Shown piece by piece: positions 10,529-20,900 of a stretch of DNA of 64,000 bases. Each line of letters opens with the position of its first letter. Position 1 is the stretch's first letter. Below the pieces are notes generated by a model. It did no database searches. It was given only the letters and a program-made list of their open reading frames with translations, and had not been told where the DNA came from. The position numbers and the translations under genes are program-made. Origin of the DNA: Incurvaria masculella (taxonomy: Eukaryota > Arthropoda > Insecta > Lepidoptera > Incurvariidae); contig OX335660.1 in assembly GCA_946894095.1 (NCBI GenBank), positions 8,685,001 to 8,749,000 of the forward strand. The letters run 5' to 3'.

Positions 10529-10690
10529 GTTCCGTACCAAAAGGGTAAAAATGGAACCCTATTCCTAAGCCTCCGCTGTCCGTCCGTCCGTCCGTCCGTC
10601 TGTCACAGGCCTGTATCTCATGAACCGACTATTTATTATCAGCCTTACTCTTTGCTCAGGCACATGATTTTGATATCCGTTAGGATCTGA
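10529..10690 (-). repeat. Partial copy of the GTACGGAACCCT interspersed repeat
   Basis: This carries GGAACCCTATTCCTAAGCC, an expanded CCGT run and CTGTATCTCATGAACCG, the same order as better-preserved copies at 30305-30590, 37585-37877, 42903-43130 and 55706-55983. The far end with the GCGAGTCGGACTCGC motif is missing here. Confidence 0.75.
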
Positions 10691-10906
10691 TATTATATGT
10701 TCTGTGGTTACAAAAAGATGTCTGAAAACAACTTCTCATTTAGCTTAGTAAACATTTATTTTCTCTGCACTAGCAACATTCCTGTCGTTTGTTCCTGTTG
10801 ATCTGATGCTACTGTTGATACACTGTTCTCGGGTACAAGAGAGCTATAGATAAACGAGCTGTAATTGGTGGATAGTCTGACACACGTGGCGTTATCACTG
10901 CATTTA

Positions 10907-12314
10907 TACTCCCTTCAAACCAAACGTGCAGTCGGGGCCAGAAAAGTTTATGAGCTAGTGAAGCCCAGTTGTGGATCCGCGATTATCGATAGCGTCGATA
11001 GATATTTCATGATTTCATGAACAAGATACATTGTCAAATATTCGTCTTATCCCTGATGAATGGTGAGTATATTTACTAGGGAAGTATATTAAATGTTTTT
11101 ATATCTGCGCAAGTTTCCAATTAAAATTAAAATTAAGTCGTCTGTCATCTAACAGTTTTTGTATGTATGTAACTAACTACTGACTTGTTAAGTATGTACG
11201 AAATTATTATTACGCGAATTAGCTAGACTATTGTTCTATTTACCAACACTTCTTTATAATTACAAACACAGCTTACGTTCTGTTAAATGAAGAGTGTAAC
11301 CCACGGGGGAAAGAGAATATCACAGGGGATTTCCTAGATCGAACGAAGTATAGATTCATTGGGAGATTTGTTGTGATCAGATTGGTCGCTCGCGGGGAGG
11401 GGAGGGGATGGAGGAATGATGTTTGATTGTTCGATGTATTGGATAGTTGCCGTTGTACTTTCTATCGAGATGGAGGCGTTTTGTTATAGTGCAACGACTA
11501 AACTTCATGGCGATTTAAATATTCAGTCGCGAACGTGCATCAATAATGTGTTTTTGTTTTTTAACAAAATAAAAAATAATCCTACTAAGCTTTTCCAAAC
11601 AGATTTCACAAGAGTTCGTGATCTCACAGCATCAGTGTGTGGGGTATCATTAAGAACAGTGGACAACATAAACAAGGAAATTTCTACAAAAGGTAAGTTA
11701 ATACTCGTATTCAGTATAAATGTTAATGTAAACTTGAGTTGAGTGGTTATTGCGTATTTGATACATAAAAATACCACGTTTTTACTAATTTTGCTCATTG
11801 TAAACAGCTTTTCAGTTTTTTGTATATGATAAATAAAAATACCACATTATGAACATGTACAGTTTTAAGAGGTTATTTGGTTTTTTTCGTAAATATATTT
11901 TTTTAATTTAAGATTATCGAGTTTGTTTTCGTGAATCAAACATAAAAATACCACATGACGGGCAAGATATATACCACGTGTTGGTTACTTTTGCATATTT
12001 TATATGATTTTTGTGCTGCGTTCATAAGTTTTTTTTAATATTAACCTTTGCATAAATAAAAAACCTGTTAGATGACAGACGATTTAATTTTAATTTTTAT
12101 TTGAAAATTGCGCAAACATAAAAAATGTTAAATATACTTCCCTAGTAAATATACTCACCATCCATCAGGGATAAGACGAATATTTGACAATGTATCTTGT
12201 TCATGAAATCATGAAATATCTATCAACGCTATCGATAATCGCGGATCCACAACTGGGCTTCACTAGCTCATAAACTTTTATGGCCCCGACTGCACGTTTG
12301 GTTTGAAGGGAGTA
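10907..12314. mobile_element. TA-flanked DNA transposon with ~257-bp terminal inverted repeats
   Basis: The ends TACTCCCTTCAAACC (10907) and GGTTTGAAGGGAGTA (to 12314) are mirror images, and the similarity runs inward to about 11163 and from about 12057, with only small differences. TA dinucleotides at 10905-10906 and 12315-12316 fit a Tc1/mariner-type target duplication. The middle holds a short coding segment (about 11471-11693) resembling the N-terminal helix-turn-helix part of a transposase, followed by a donor-like AAAAG/GTAAGT, but no catalytic domain. It looks like a deleted, non-autonomous element. Confidence 0.8.
11416..11742 (+). pseudogene. Transposase N-terminal remnant (helix-turn-helix region)
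   Basis: The stretch TRVRDLTASVCGVSLRTVDN matches in spacing the QVVERVAAALGIGVNTVLRI stretch of the transposase at 12627-13959: a two-helix unit with a central Gly and TV. A donor-like GTAAGT follows at 11693. No D/D/E catalytic part is present before the right inverted repeat, so this is a truncated remnant, or the first exon of a gene whose remainder was deleted. Confidence 0.55.
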
Positions 12315-12316
12315 TA

Positions 12317-12626
12317 GTCACGTCATAGCGCACCAGAGAACGAGACAGTGCAACTAGTGCGAGAGAGACAGTAGATATGTTCGCTCATTAGGAATCGTAG
12401 GCGCTTCACACCCTCCTGTGCTGCGGTGCATACTCTGCATAAATATGGCGCCGGCTAATTGCGGAGGTCATTCGCAATCCGTCCTTCGACCCGCGAACTT
12501 CTCTCTGACTCGGAATCCTACTCAGTTACGCGCCGCGTCTTCACGCCATTATTTACGTTCAGTTTTACTCCGTAACACGACCCGACCGAAATAGTACGTC
12601 GCATATCGCGCCCCGCTTTTGTAAAA
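12317..12626. other. GC-richer spacer before the transposase
   Basis: About 310 bp, probably the 5' untranslated part or left flank of the transposase element. It has an AG-rich stretch (GCGAGAGAGACAG) and no reading frame of note. I could not pair it with an inverted end downstream of 13959. Confidence 0.4.
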
Positions 12627-13959
12627 TGTAAAAAAAAACAAGTTTTTGATAGCCAGTTTCGTGAGCTTATTTTGAAATTGCGAGAATACTTTGAGCTTGA
12701 GTCGCAAAATGGTGGACCTCTTTTGCCTGTAACACAAGTGGTCGAACGAGTTGCGGCGGCTCTTGGCATCGGTGTCAATACTGTGTTAAGAATAACAAAA
12801 CAGAAATACGGGGAGAGTGGAACCGAAGAAAATGTTCTGAGCACCCCTAAAAAGAGAAAAAGGACGAAATCGGTAACTAATATTGATGATTTTGACGCAG
12901 ATGCCATCAGAAACCATATTTATGGTTATTATCAGAGAAATGAGTTTCCCACGAGATTCAAGTTACTTGCTTCATTAAAGCAAGCAGGCATTTATTCTGG
13001 TGGGAAGACTTCTCTCTCAAAAATTCTTAGAAACATCGGCTTCCTCTATAAAAAATGTGACAAAAGAAAAGTTATCATGGAGAGGTTTGATATTGTCATG
13101 GCAAGAAATACTTTTTTGAGGAAGGTTATTAAAATTGAAAAATGGGAACACGTGGTTTTTATTGATGAAACGTGGTTAAATGCAAACCACACAGTTTCAC
13201 GCTCTTGGACAGATGATACACCATCATCGTCCAGTAAAGTTCCTACCGGAAAAGGGGAGCGATTGATAATATGTCACGCTGGTTCCGCTGATGGCGGATT
13301 TATCGAAGATTGCTTGCTGGCATTTCGATCCAAAAAGACAGGTGACTACCACGAAGAAATGGATGCACAGAAATTGAAAGAATGGTTTACTAAACTTTTA
13401 TTAAGCCTTCCTGCCGTCAACAATTATTATGGATAATGCGCCATATCATTCAGTGCAGGTTGATAAGGCACCGACCCAAGCAAACAAAAAAGAAGAATTA
13501 GTAGCGTGGCTCCAAAAGAAAGGCGTGGAAGCTAACATGAGCATGATGAAACCGGAGCTCGTACGATTGGTGAAGTCCAATAAACCTTCACAAATTCGAT
13601 ATGAAATCGATGAATTGGCAATGGAATATGGTCACCGCGTTATTCGCCTCCCGCCTTACCATTGCCAGTATAATGCCATCGAATTAATTTGGGCACAGAT
13701 TAAAGGCTATGCAGCTCGAAATAATACTAATCCTCCATTTACTGCAAATAAAATGCTATGCTTGTTAAAACAAGCATGTCAAAATGTCACAAAAGAGGAT
13801 TGGTCCAAAGTTGTTGACAAAACGAAAAAGACAATAATGGCAGATTATGTTGGAGACATCAGGGTGGACACATTTATTGACCAAGAATTCATCATTCCTG
13901 TTCGTGACGATGGCAGCGATGAAAGTTCAGCTGAAGAAGAGTCTGAACTATCTGAATAA
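12627..13959 (+). pseudogene. Tc1/mariner (IS630-type) transposase, DD82E spacing, frameshifted
   Basis: Cut-and-paste transposase in two overlapping frames. The first (12627-13437) has the N-terminal helix-turn-helix, an Arg/Lys-rich KKRKRTKSVTN segment and the first catalytic Asp in HVVFIDETWLNANH. The second (from about 13420) has the second Asp in MDNAPYHS and the Glu in NAIELIWAQIKG. Exactly 82 residues separate the second Asp and the Glu, a spacing I know from the DD82E (Sailor) group; ordinary mariner and Tc1 have 34 or so. The insert between them holds a SAP-like stretch (KKEELVAWLQKKGVEANMSM). A one-base change near 13420 breaks the frame, and the expected ATG at 12626 reads directly into TAA, so this copy is dead. 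An acidic C-terminus ends it. Terminal repeats were not found. Confidence 0.85.
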
Positions 13960-14473
13960 TTCACACCACAGTGACCTTGTACGACAAAGCCCTTTTTAGG
14001 GCTGCTTATATTTCTTGAATTTCTTAGTTGCCAAACATACACCTGGTCTGCTTTTGCTTGATTTGCGAATAATAGATTTGGAAATTAAAGTAAAAAAATG
14101 TAAGCTGTAAAATAAAATTAAAAGGTTTTCATAATGTTACAATACATTTTGGAAACACCGAGTATATCTCGGTCCCCAGGTACTACCTAATTTAATGGTA
14201 ATGTTTTTTATTGTCTCATTTTATTTTGTAACTACTTTATTTCAATTGATAATGTAAGCTCAAATATTTTATTAATTACAAAAATAACAATTTTTCAAGC
14301 ATTAATCCTAATATCCCAATGGAACGTAGGTAACTACCTCGAATGAAAGGCCTAGTTTCCATACTGCTATAGCTTATTTACATACTGTGGTAATAATTAT
14401 TTATTTAGCCTTCCCAATTTGAAAAAAATATCGATATAAAAATAAATTTATGATTTTTACCCATCACTGGTAA
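13960..14473. other. AT-rich intergenic stretch upstream of polymerase gamma
   Basis: No gene seen. Contains a short perfect palindrome CCGAGTATATCTCGG region near 14158-14173 (arms of five to six bases) and AT-rich sequence. The right end of the transposase element should lie here but is not identified. Confidence 0.4.
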
Positions 14474-14525
14474 CGAACTGTCAAAATCACCATCATAACG
14501 CTATGATGGTGATTTTGACAGTTCG
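14474..14525. promoter_or_regulatory. Perfect 24-bp inverted repeat upstream of polymerase gamma
   Basis: Arms at 14474-14497 and 14502-14525 are exact reverse complements with a four-base loop (ACGC). The left arm begins CGAACTGTCAAAATCACC. It ends 81 bp before the ATG at 14607, so it lies in the likely promoter or 5' UTR. It may be a cruciform-forming or protein-binding site, an RNA hairpin in the 5' leader, or the remains of a tiny MITE. Its regulatory role is inferred only from position. Confidence 0.6.
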
Positions 14526-14606
14526 GCTCTAGTGTAGGATATTCTATCTATGGATTTTGAATGTAAATAAACAACCGTAATAAATTTTATTTTGTAAACA
14601 AAGAAC

Positions 14607-14926
14607 ATGGGCTCCTCCCGTTGTGTTTTGAATAGGCTCTCGGTTGTCGAAATACTTTACCGCAACTGTTACTGCACAAATGTCGGAGTAGACATATTAC
14701 CAACCTCGCATTCCGTGTTGGTACGCCGCAATCAGGCATTGCAGGCATCAACTCCGCCGACGGGGCCCGCAAACACTCCTACGCGGGATGAAGTGGAAGA
14801 GAAGGGACCAGATACTACGGGCGAGAGACGCCTTAACGAGCTCAACATACAAATGTTGTCTACAAATATTTACAGGCAGCTGTTCGAAGATGATGCCTCT
14901 CCTCCGGACCCCAAGCTCATCACAAG
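14607..14926 (+). CDS. PolG1 (tam): PolG exon 1: start and presumed mitochondrial presequence
   Basis: The ATG at 14607 is the first in frame and gives a Ser/Arg-rich N-terminus. The family-typical [12 protein letters not shown] helix is at about residues 73-84, which supports this start. The donor is AAG/GTGCGT at 14927 (phase 2). Confidence 0.85.
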
Positions 14927-17900
14927 GTGCGTTGAATGCAAGAAAGTCTGGAAACATCATAAATGTTTAAGCTTTCCACATGAAACTCGTCTTAAACGAT
15001 TATTTACTTAGTGAAACATGCGAAAACTTTTCTAACCTCTCTTAATATTTGGCCGATATTTCCCGAGAATCAGGATATTCTATATTCTATACCGAGAATA
15101 GCGCGGTCATGTGGGTCAGCGTGGCGGCGACTCAGGGTGGCGACTGTCAGCTGGAAACTTGAATTCAAAAAAACTTGCAGATTTTTGTATTCCTTGTATT
15201 TTTTTTTGTATTTCTTTTGTATTTTTTGTATTGTGACATTTTACAGTTTTTGTCAGGACACTGCGACAAATCATCGGAAAACGGGCTGTCTCATAGACAA
15301 TGTTTTGAATTAGATGTCAGGAGCACCTGCTGCAGCACGGCATCGACTTCACGAAGGTGGGGCTCCAGAGAGATGTGCGGCTCACTTTGCCCAAGCTGCG
15401 GGGGAAAGATGTCCTTGAGCACTTTCACAACATCGGCGAGGAGCAGAGCGGACCCTACAGACGCCTGCTTAACCGGCTGGCAGCCTCCCCTATACCAGAC
15501 GTACCAACAGTATGTGCAAGAACGTTATAAAGGAAATGGGCAATCACTGCCAGTGTCGCCATAATTATTTCAACTCTTTTTCCAAAAAATTAAAAATATT
15601 TAAAAAATAATTGCTGATAAGATATTTTGTAATACTATTCTGTTGTGTTTTCAAAAATACATACCACAAACTGGCATTGCAAAATGCGCTCGTATCAGAC
15701 ATGAGGCCTTCATTGTTTATTGTTTATTCATCATCCACAGGCAGCATGCTGCACTCGGATTTGTCATATTTTATCATTAGCATTTATCATTTTATTTTAT
15801 CGAGTTCAGCATTCACGGCGAAGAAGAACTGGCAAGAAACTTCGCTGATTTTTTTTTCAACGTCCACTTAGTCTAAGTTTACAAATTTGTTTGCCACTGC
15901 TTACAGAAATACGGGTTATGTTCTACTTCTAAATCTACCATTCACGCCGAACAGTTCATGACAAATATCGGTTTATTTTGCAAAGTCATGTCCATCATCT
16001 AACATGTTGCCAATTGGAGCAGGCCAGTCCCCACAAACAGCACCCGTTCACGAGCATCACGCCGTGTCCAGCCATCGCCTCTCTCAACCATATTTTAGGG
16101 GACAAGGTGACCCGAACCAAGCGTCACCACAAGCAAGGACCTTGAAGAGATGCTCTACACCAGCGGCAACAAGAAAAAATAAATTGTGTTACATGTGCAC
16201 GTTTAGTTTTATTACTATGATTTCTGTCATGAACTACTACAGTGACCTGATTACATAGTAACATAACGAAGGCATCAATAGTTGGGCTAAATTTACCAGA
16301 TCCCGCTTGGTTCGCAAACGGGAAATGGACAGGTCAGGACTAATATTGAAAAAGCCAATCATTTAATTTATGGAACATTTAGTAGTATATTATATTTACA
16401 GGAATGGAGGATGGAAGCAGGATGGCATCGATACCATGCCAACAGGCCGCCGGAGAGCGTGCCGTATCCTCCTGATGACGCCCTAGTCTTTGACGTGGAA
16501 GTATTGATGGCAGCAGGAAGTCAGCCTACCTTGGCCTGCGCTGCCTCTGCTGACTATTGGTTAGTATTCAATTAATATTGTCAAAAAATTATGCTCATGA
16601 CAATAGTACTAACGAAAACGATAATTCTATGATCCTTGAGTTAAACATTCCGAAGGTGTTAGTTTTTTAATTGATGGAACTGGACACAGATGTCTAATAT
16701 GGTCATGAGTTTAGCTTAACGTATTGGAAGGAGGGTTCCAGATTCAATGGCATTGTGCAATTGTAAGGCCAGTATATCGTGGCCTGAAACAATTTTTTTC
16801 ATCCGCACGAATCCGGATCAGGATTTTTGCAATTCAGAATTTTCCTGACTGAGTCCTGCACATCCTTCTAGTTGACATGCATAATTTCCATCGGTGTTAT
16901 ATTTTCTCCTCAACGCTCTCAATCCAGGATGCTGCCTCGGACAAAAATTCAGTCATTCTAGTCCGGTCCAGAAGGTCCCCAATTGAGTTCTTTGTTGTTC
17001 CCGAATAAAGATTTAGATTACGCTCAAGTAGGTATTTTTGGCAAAAACTTTCAGCAATAATGAAATAATCGTTTTTATTAAATGTTTGATAGGATAGTGG
17101 CTGCAAAAGTTATGATAGAATAACGATTGTGCGGCTGAAGTGCCCTTAATGCTTGAAATATGCATTATTTTCAATGCTTTGCACCTGAATTGGTCTTATC
17201 TAGACGTTTTGCCTGTTCGACTTCGTACAGGTACGGGTGGGTGAGCGAGGCGCTAGTGCACGGCATGGCACAGAGAAAGCCCAACGTGATGGAGTACGAG
17301 GAGCTGATACCACTGGAAACGGACGTGAATGGCTCGTTCGCCAACGCGGAGCGACCGCGCGTCGTGGTCGGACACAACGTCTCCTATGATCGCGCTAGGG
17401 TTAAGGAGCAGTATTGTCTGGAGCAAACAGGTTCGTTGCTTTTAACCATCAAACTGAGATCAAAAAACTGGCCAAGGGCGAGTCGGACTCGCACACGAAG
17501 GGCTCCATACCATCGTGCCACACACACACGAATTGTTATGTGTGAAACACATAAAAATCACGTGTTTTATTATGGGGCCTCCCTTTAATTTAAATTATTT
17601 TTTAATGTTATATATTTTTTCATATAAATATTTTTTTTTAGCTTCCGCAAGTTTTAGAAATAAAGATATTTAAGGTGCCTCTTAGCCTCTCAAAGTTGCG
17701 TTTTCTCAGTGATTATTGTCACATCTCTCTATTTCTTAAAATATAACTTTGTGTATTGTGATTTTACTAGATTTTCACTGGACAAAGTAAGGTTAAGTTA
17801 GGTATACAATAGTCATATACAAGGTCTTACAATATTTTGCAGGTTTGCGGTTTGTGGACACAATGTCGATGCACGTCTGCGTGAGTGGGGTGACTAGCTA

Positions 17901-20900
17901 TCAGCGTGCCGTGCTCAAGACAAAGCAGAAGGAGGAGGATCCCTCAGACGCAGCGTGGATGGACACCAGCTCACTCAACAGCCTTGGAGATGTGTGTTGA
18001 ACGTATATTTCATTAATTGTACGTTAATATTAAATTTTTAACTAAGCCCAGCATATATATTCGTATGGGTATGGTTACTTATTTTTCTGAAAAGAGAACA
18101 TTACCTAAATTATTTATGTATAATATCTTGATCAATAAAATTGCGGTGTGCATCTGTTCGTAATTCTTCTCCTAAACGGCTTGACCGATTTTGAAATACA
18201 CTAAATATTTTTTATTGGAGGGTGGTTTCACATGTCGAATTGTGCAAGGACAACTGATAACTAACCTTAAAACTCTTTCACAGTGGTAATATTAATATTG
18301 AATTTGGAAAAAAAAACTAAGTGTACTGAACATACATGGACCATTTCACCTTTTTAACCGACTTCAAAAAAAGAAGGAGGTTACCAATTCGTCTGTATGT
18401 TTTTTGGTTTTTTTTTTTTAATGTTTGTTACCTCATAACTTGTGCCTGGGTGAACCGATTTGGATGATTATTTTTTTAAATGATAGCTAGTGCTTCCCAA
18501 GTGGTCCCATTTTAATTTGGTTAAGTTCGGACAATGATTTCCATGAGAAAATCATAAAAGTCTTAAATTTGTATTAAGATGTGCGCGACAAATGGACGAA
18601 TAACTCAATATAACGCCAACCGATTTCGGTGATTCTTTTTTTATTGGAAAGGACGTGTACTAATTAGTAAGTGTACTTCAGATTCACTAAAAATAAACAA
18701 ATAAAAAAAAAATTTACAAAAAAAATAACCGACTTCAAAGAAAAAGCACTAAAAAGTAAAAAATAATTTCCATTTTTGTAGTTACGATTTCTGTTATTTT
18801 TTGAGTCGGTGTCAGCCAAGGTTAGGTTAGGTTAGGTTAGGTTAGGTTCTCTTGATTGGCGCAGCGCGTGCCCGGCTGACGCCGACTCAAAAAATAACAG
18901 AAATCGTAACTACAAAAATGGAAATAATTTTTTACTTTTTAGTGCTTTTTCTTTGAAGTCGGTTATTTTTTTTGTTAATTTTTTTTTATCTCTCTATAAA
19001 CTCAGAGCCTCTATTACAAGTTACAAATCAGTTAACAAAAAATCGCTGAGATCATCAATGCGGCAGGTTTACATCATTAAATAGAGCAGGCATTTGAAGG
19101 ATACACTAATGGCCTGTCCACGGATTTTTGCATTTGTGTAGATACATATTTAGAACACATTTATATTATTTCATATTTCTACACAAATTTCTTAGCGATT
19201 TTTCGATAAGTGATTTTTAATTCATAATAGAGGCTCAGGAATAAGTCATCGATCGAAGTCATCACGAATTGAAAGTTCAAAAGTAAAAGTTGTCTCAAAA
19301 ACATAAACTCTAATGATGCACACATGCTACTGATTCCCAGAATTAGCTCGTGTATCCCATACAAAGGTACTTGATGGGCGCTGCGGCCGCAGTTCCTAAA
19401 GAGGTTGCCTCACCCACAGCCTATACTTACAGGTGCACGCGCTATACTGCGGCTCGCCCGTCGAGAAGGAGGCGCGCGAAACGTTCGTGAGCGGCGCCAT
19501 GTCGGACGTGCGGCGCGACTTCCAAAGGTTGATGCGGTACTGCGCGGGCGACGCGAGCGCCACGCACCGTGTCCTCCGCGCGTTACTACCGCTGTTTCTC
19601 GAGAGGTTCCCGCACCCCGTGACACTTGCAGGAATGCTAGAGCTGGGTGAGTGCATTGACACAGCCTACCATCCATTTTGTTTGCAATCAAAATTTGATG
19701 GTAGTCAATGTCGGACATAAAATAGTTATAACATACAATATTTTTAAGTAAGCGTTAGATAACTTGATCTGAAGATAAAACTGTCCAATGCTAACGTAAC
19801 TTAGAGTGATAATTATGTAACTGCAGGCTCAGCCTACCTCCCAGTGAACTCGAACTGGCTTCAGTACATCGAGGCCGCCGACACTGCTTTCGAAGATCGC
19901 AAGCTAGAGTCCAGACACCTACTCTCCCTTAAAGCGGACGAGGCTTGTCGGCTTCTTCAGAACGACGCTTACCAGAAAGACCTCTGGATGTGGGACCAGG
20001 ACTGGTCCACCCAGGCGTTAAAACTCAAAAAGGCTACGAAAAAGAAGATATTGGAGATGAACAAAATCAATGAAGAAACAGATAGAAAAGAAAACACTGA
20101 GACTGAAGTTATGAAAGATAATATAGATATAGAATATGTTAAAGTAGGTGATGTAAAACTAGCAGTGTTGAATGAAAATTATATTAATGTTTTAGAACAA
20201 AGTGCCATAAAACCAAAGTGTTCAGATAGGAGGAAGGAATTGAACAAGAAGTTCCAGTATTTGTATAATATGAAAGAATTGCTGCCAGTCAAGAGACCCC
20301 AGTTGGCTGGCTTTCCGGCCTGGTACAGAAAGCTTTGCACGAAGCCCAGTAAGGATGAGAACTGGATTCCTGGAGCTCAGAACATTACCACGAGCATGCA
20401 GGTTAGTACTTCTCTGATGTAGCTCACCACAAATAATTCCATATGGCAGTTGGACCATATTGAATAATGATGACGATTGAACCCAGATGGAAGTTATTGA
20501 GAACGCTCACAATAATTTATTCAAGATTTTAATTACTGCCGCCCTTTATATACTACTGCAAATCAGCCACACTTTCTGTCGCCTCTCAGACTTCACACAT
20601 TTTTTATTCAACAGATGGTGTTGCAGTTCACATCTCAGAATACATTAAATACAAACCAATGAATGATCAATGATATTTTTAATTAAACTGATATTACTTA
20701 ATTTATAGTTATAATGTAACGTTTTTATCACGCTGACCTATACACATTTTGGAATCAAGCTGAGTTTAATGACGGTGTATCTAGTTCTGGCAGTGACGGG
20801 AGATGGCACTCGTTTGAAATATCATAGTACCTGTGAAAATAAGCAGTTTTCAGCAGGTTTTGTGCGTTGTTAGTGGTAAGCAGTCTATTCCTACTATCCT

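Noticed and set aside
18820..18848. Possible chromosome end or internal telomere from TTAGG repeats
   Set aside because: Arrays are only about 30-45 bp and sit inside a mobile hairpin in an intron, repeated at three sites.
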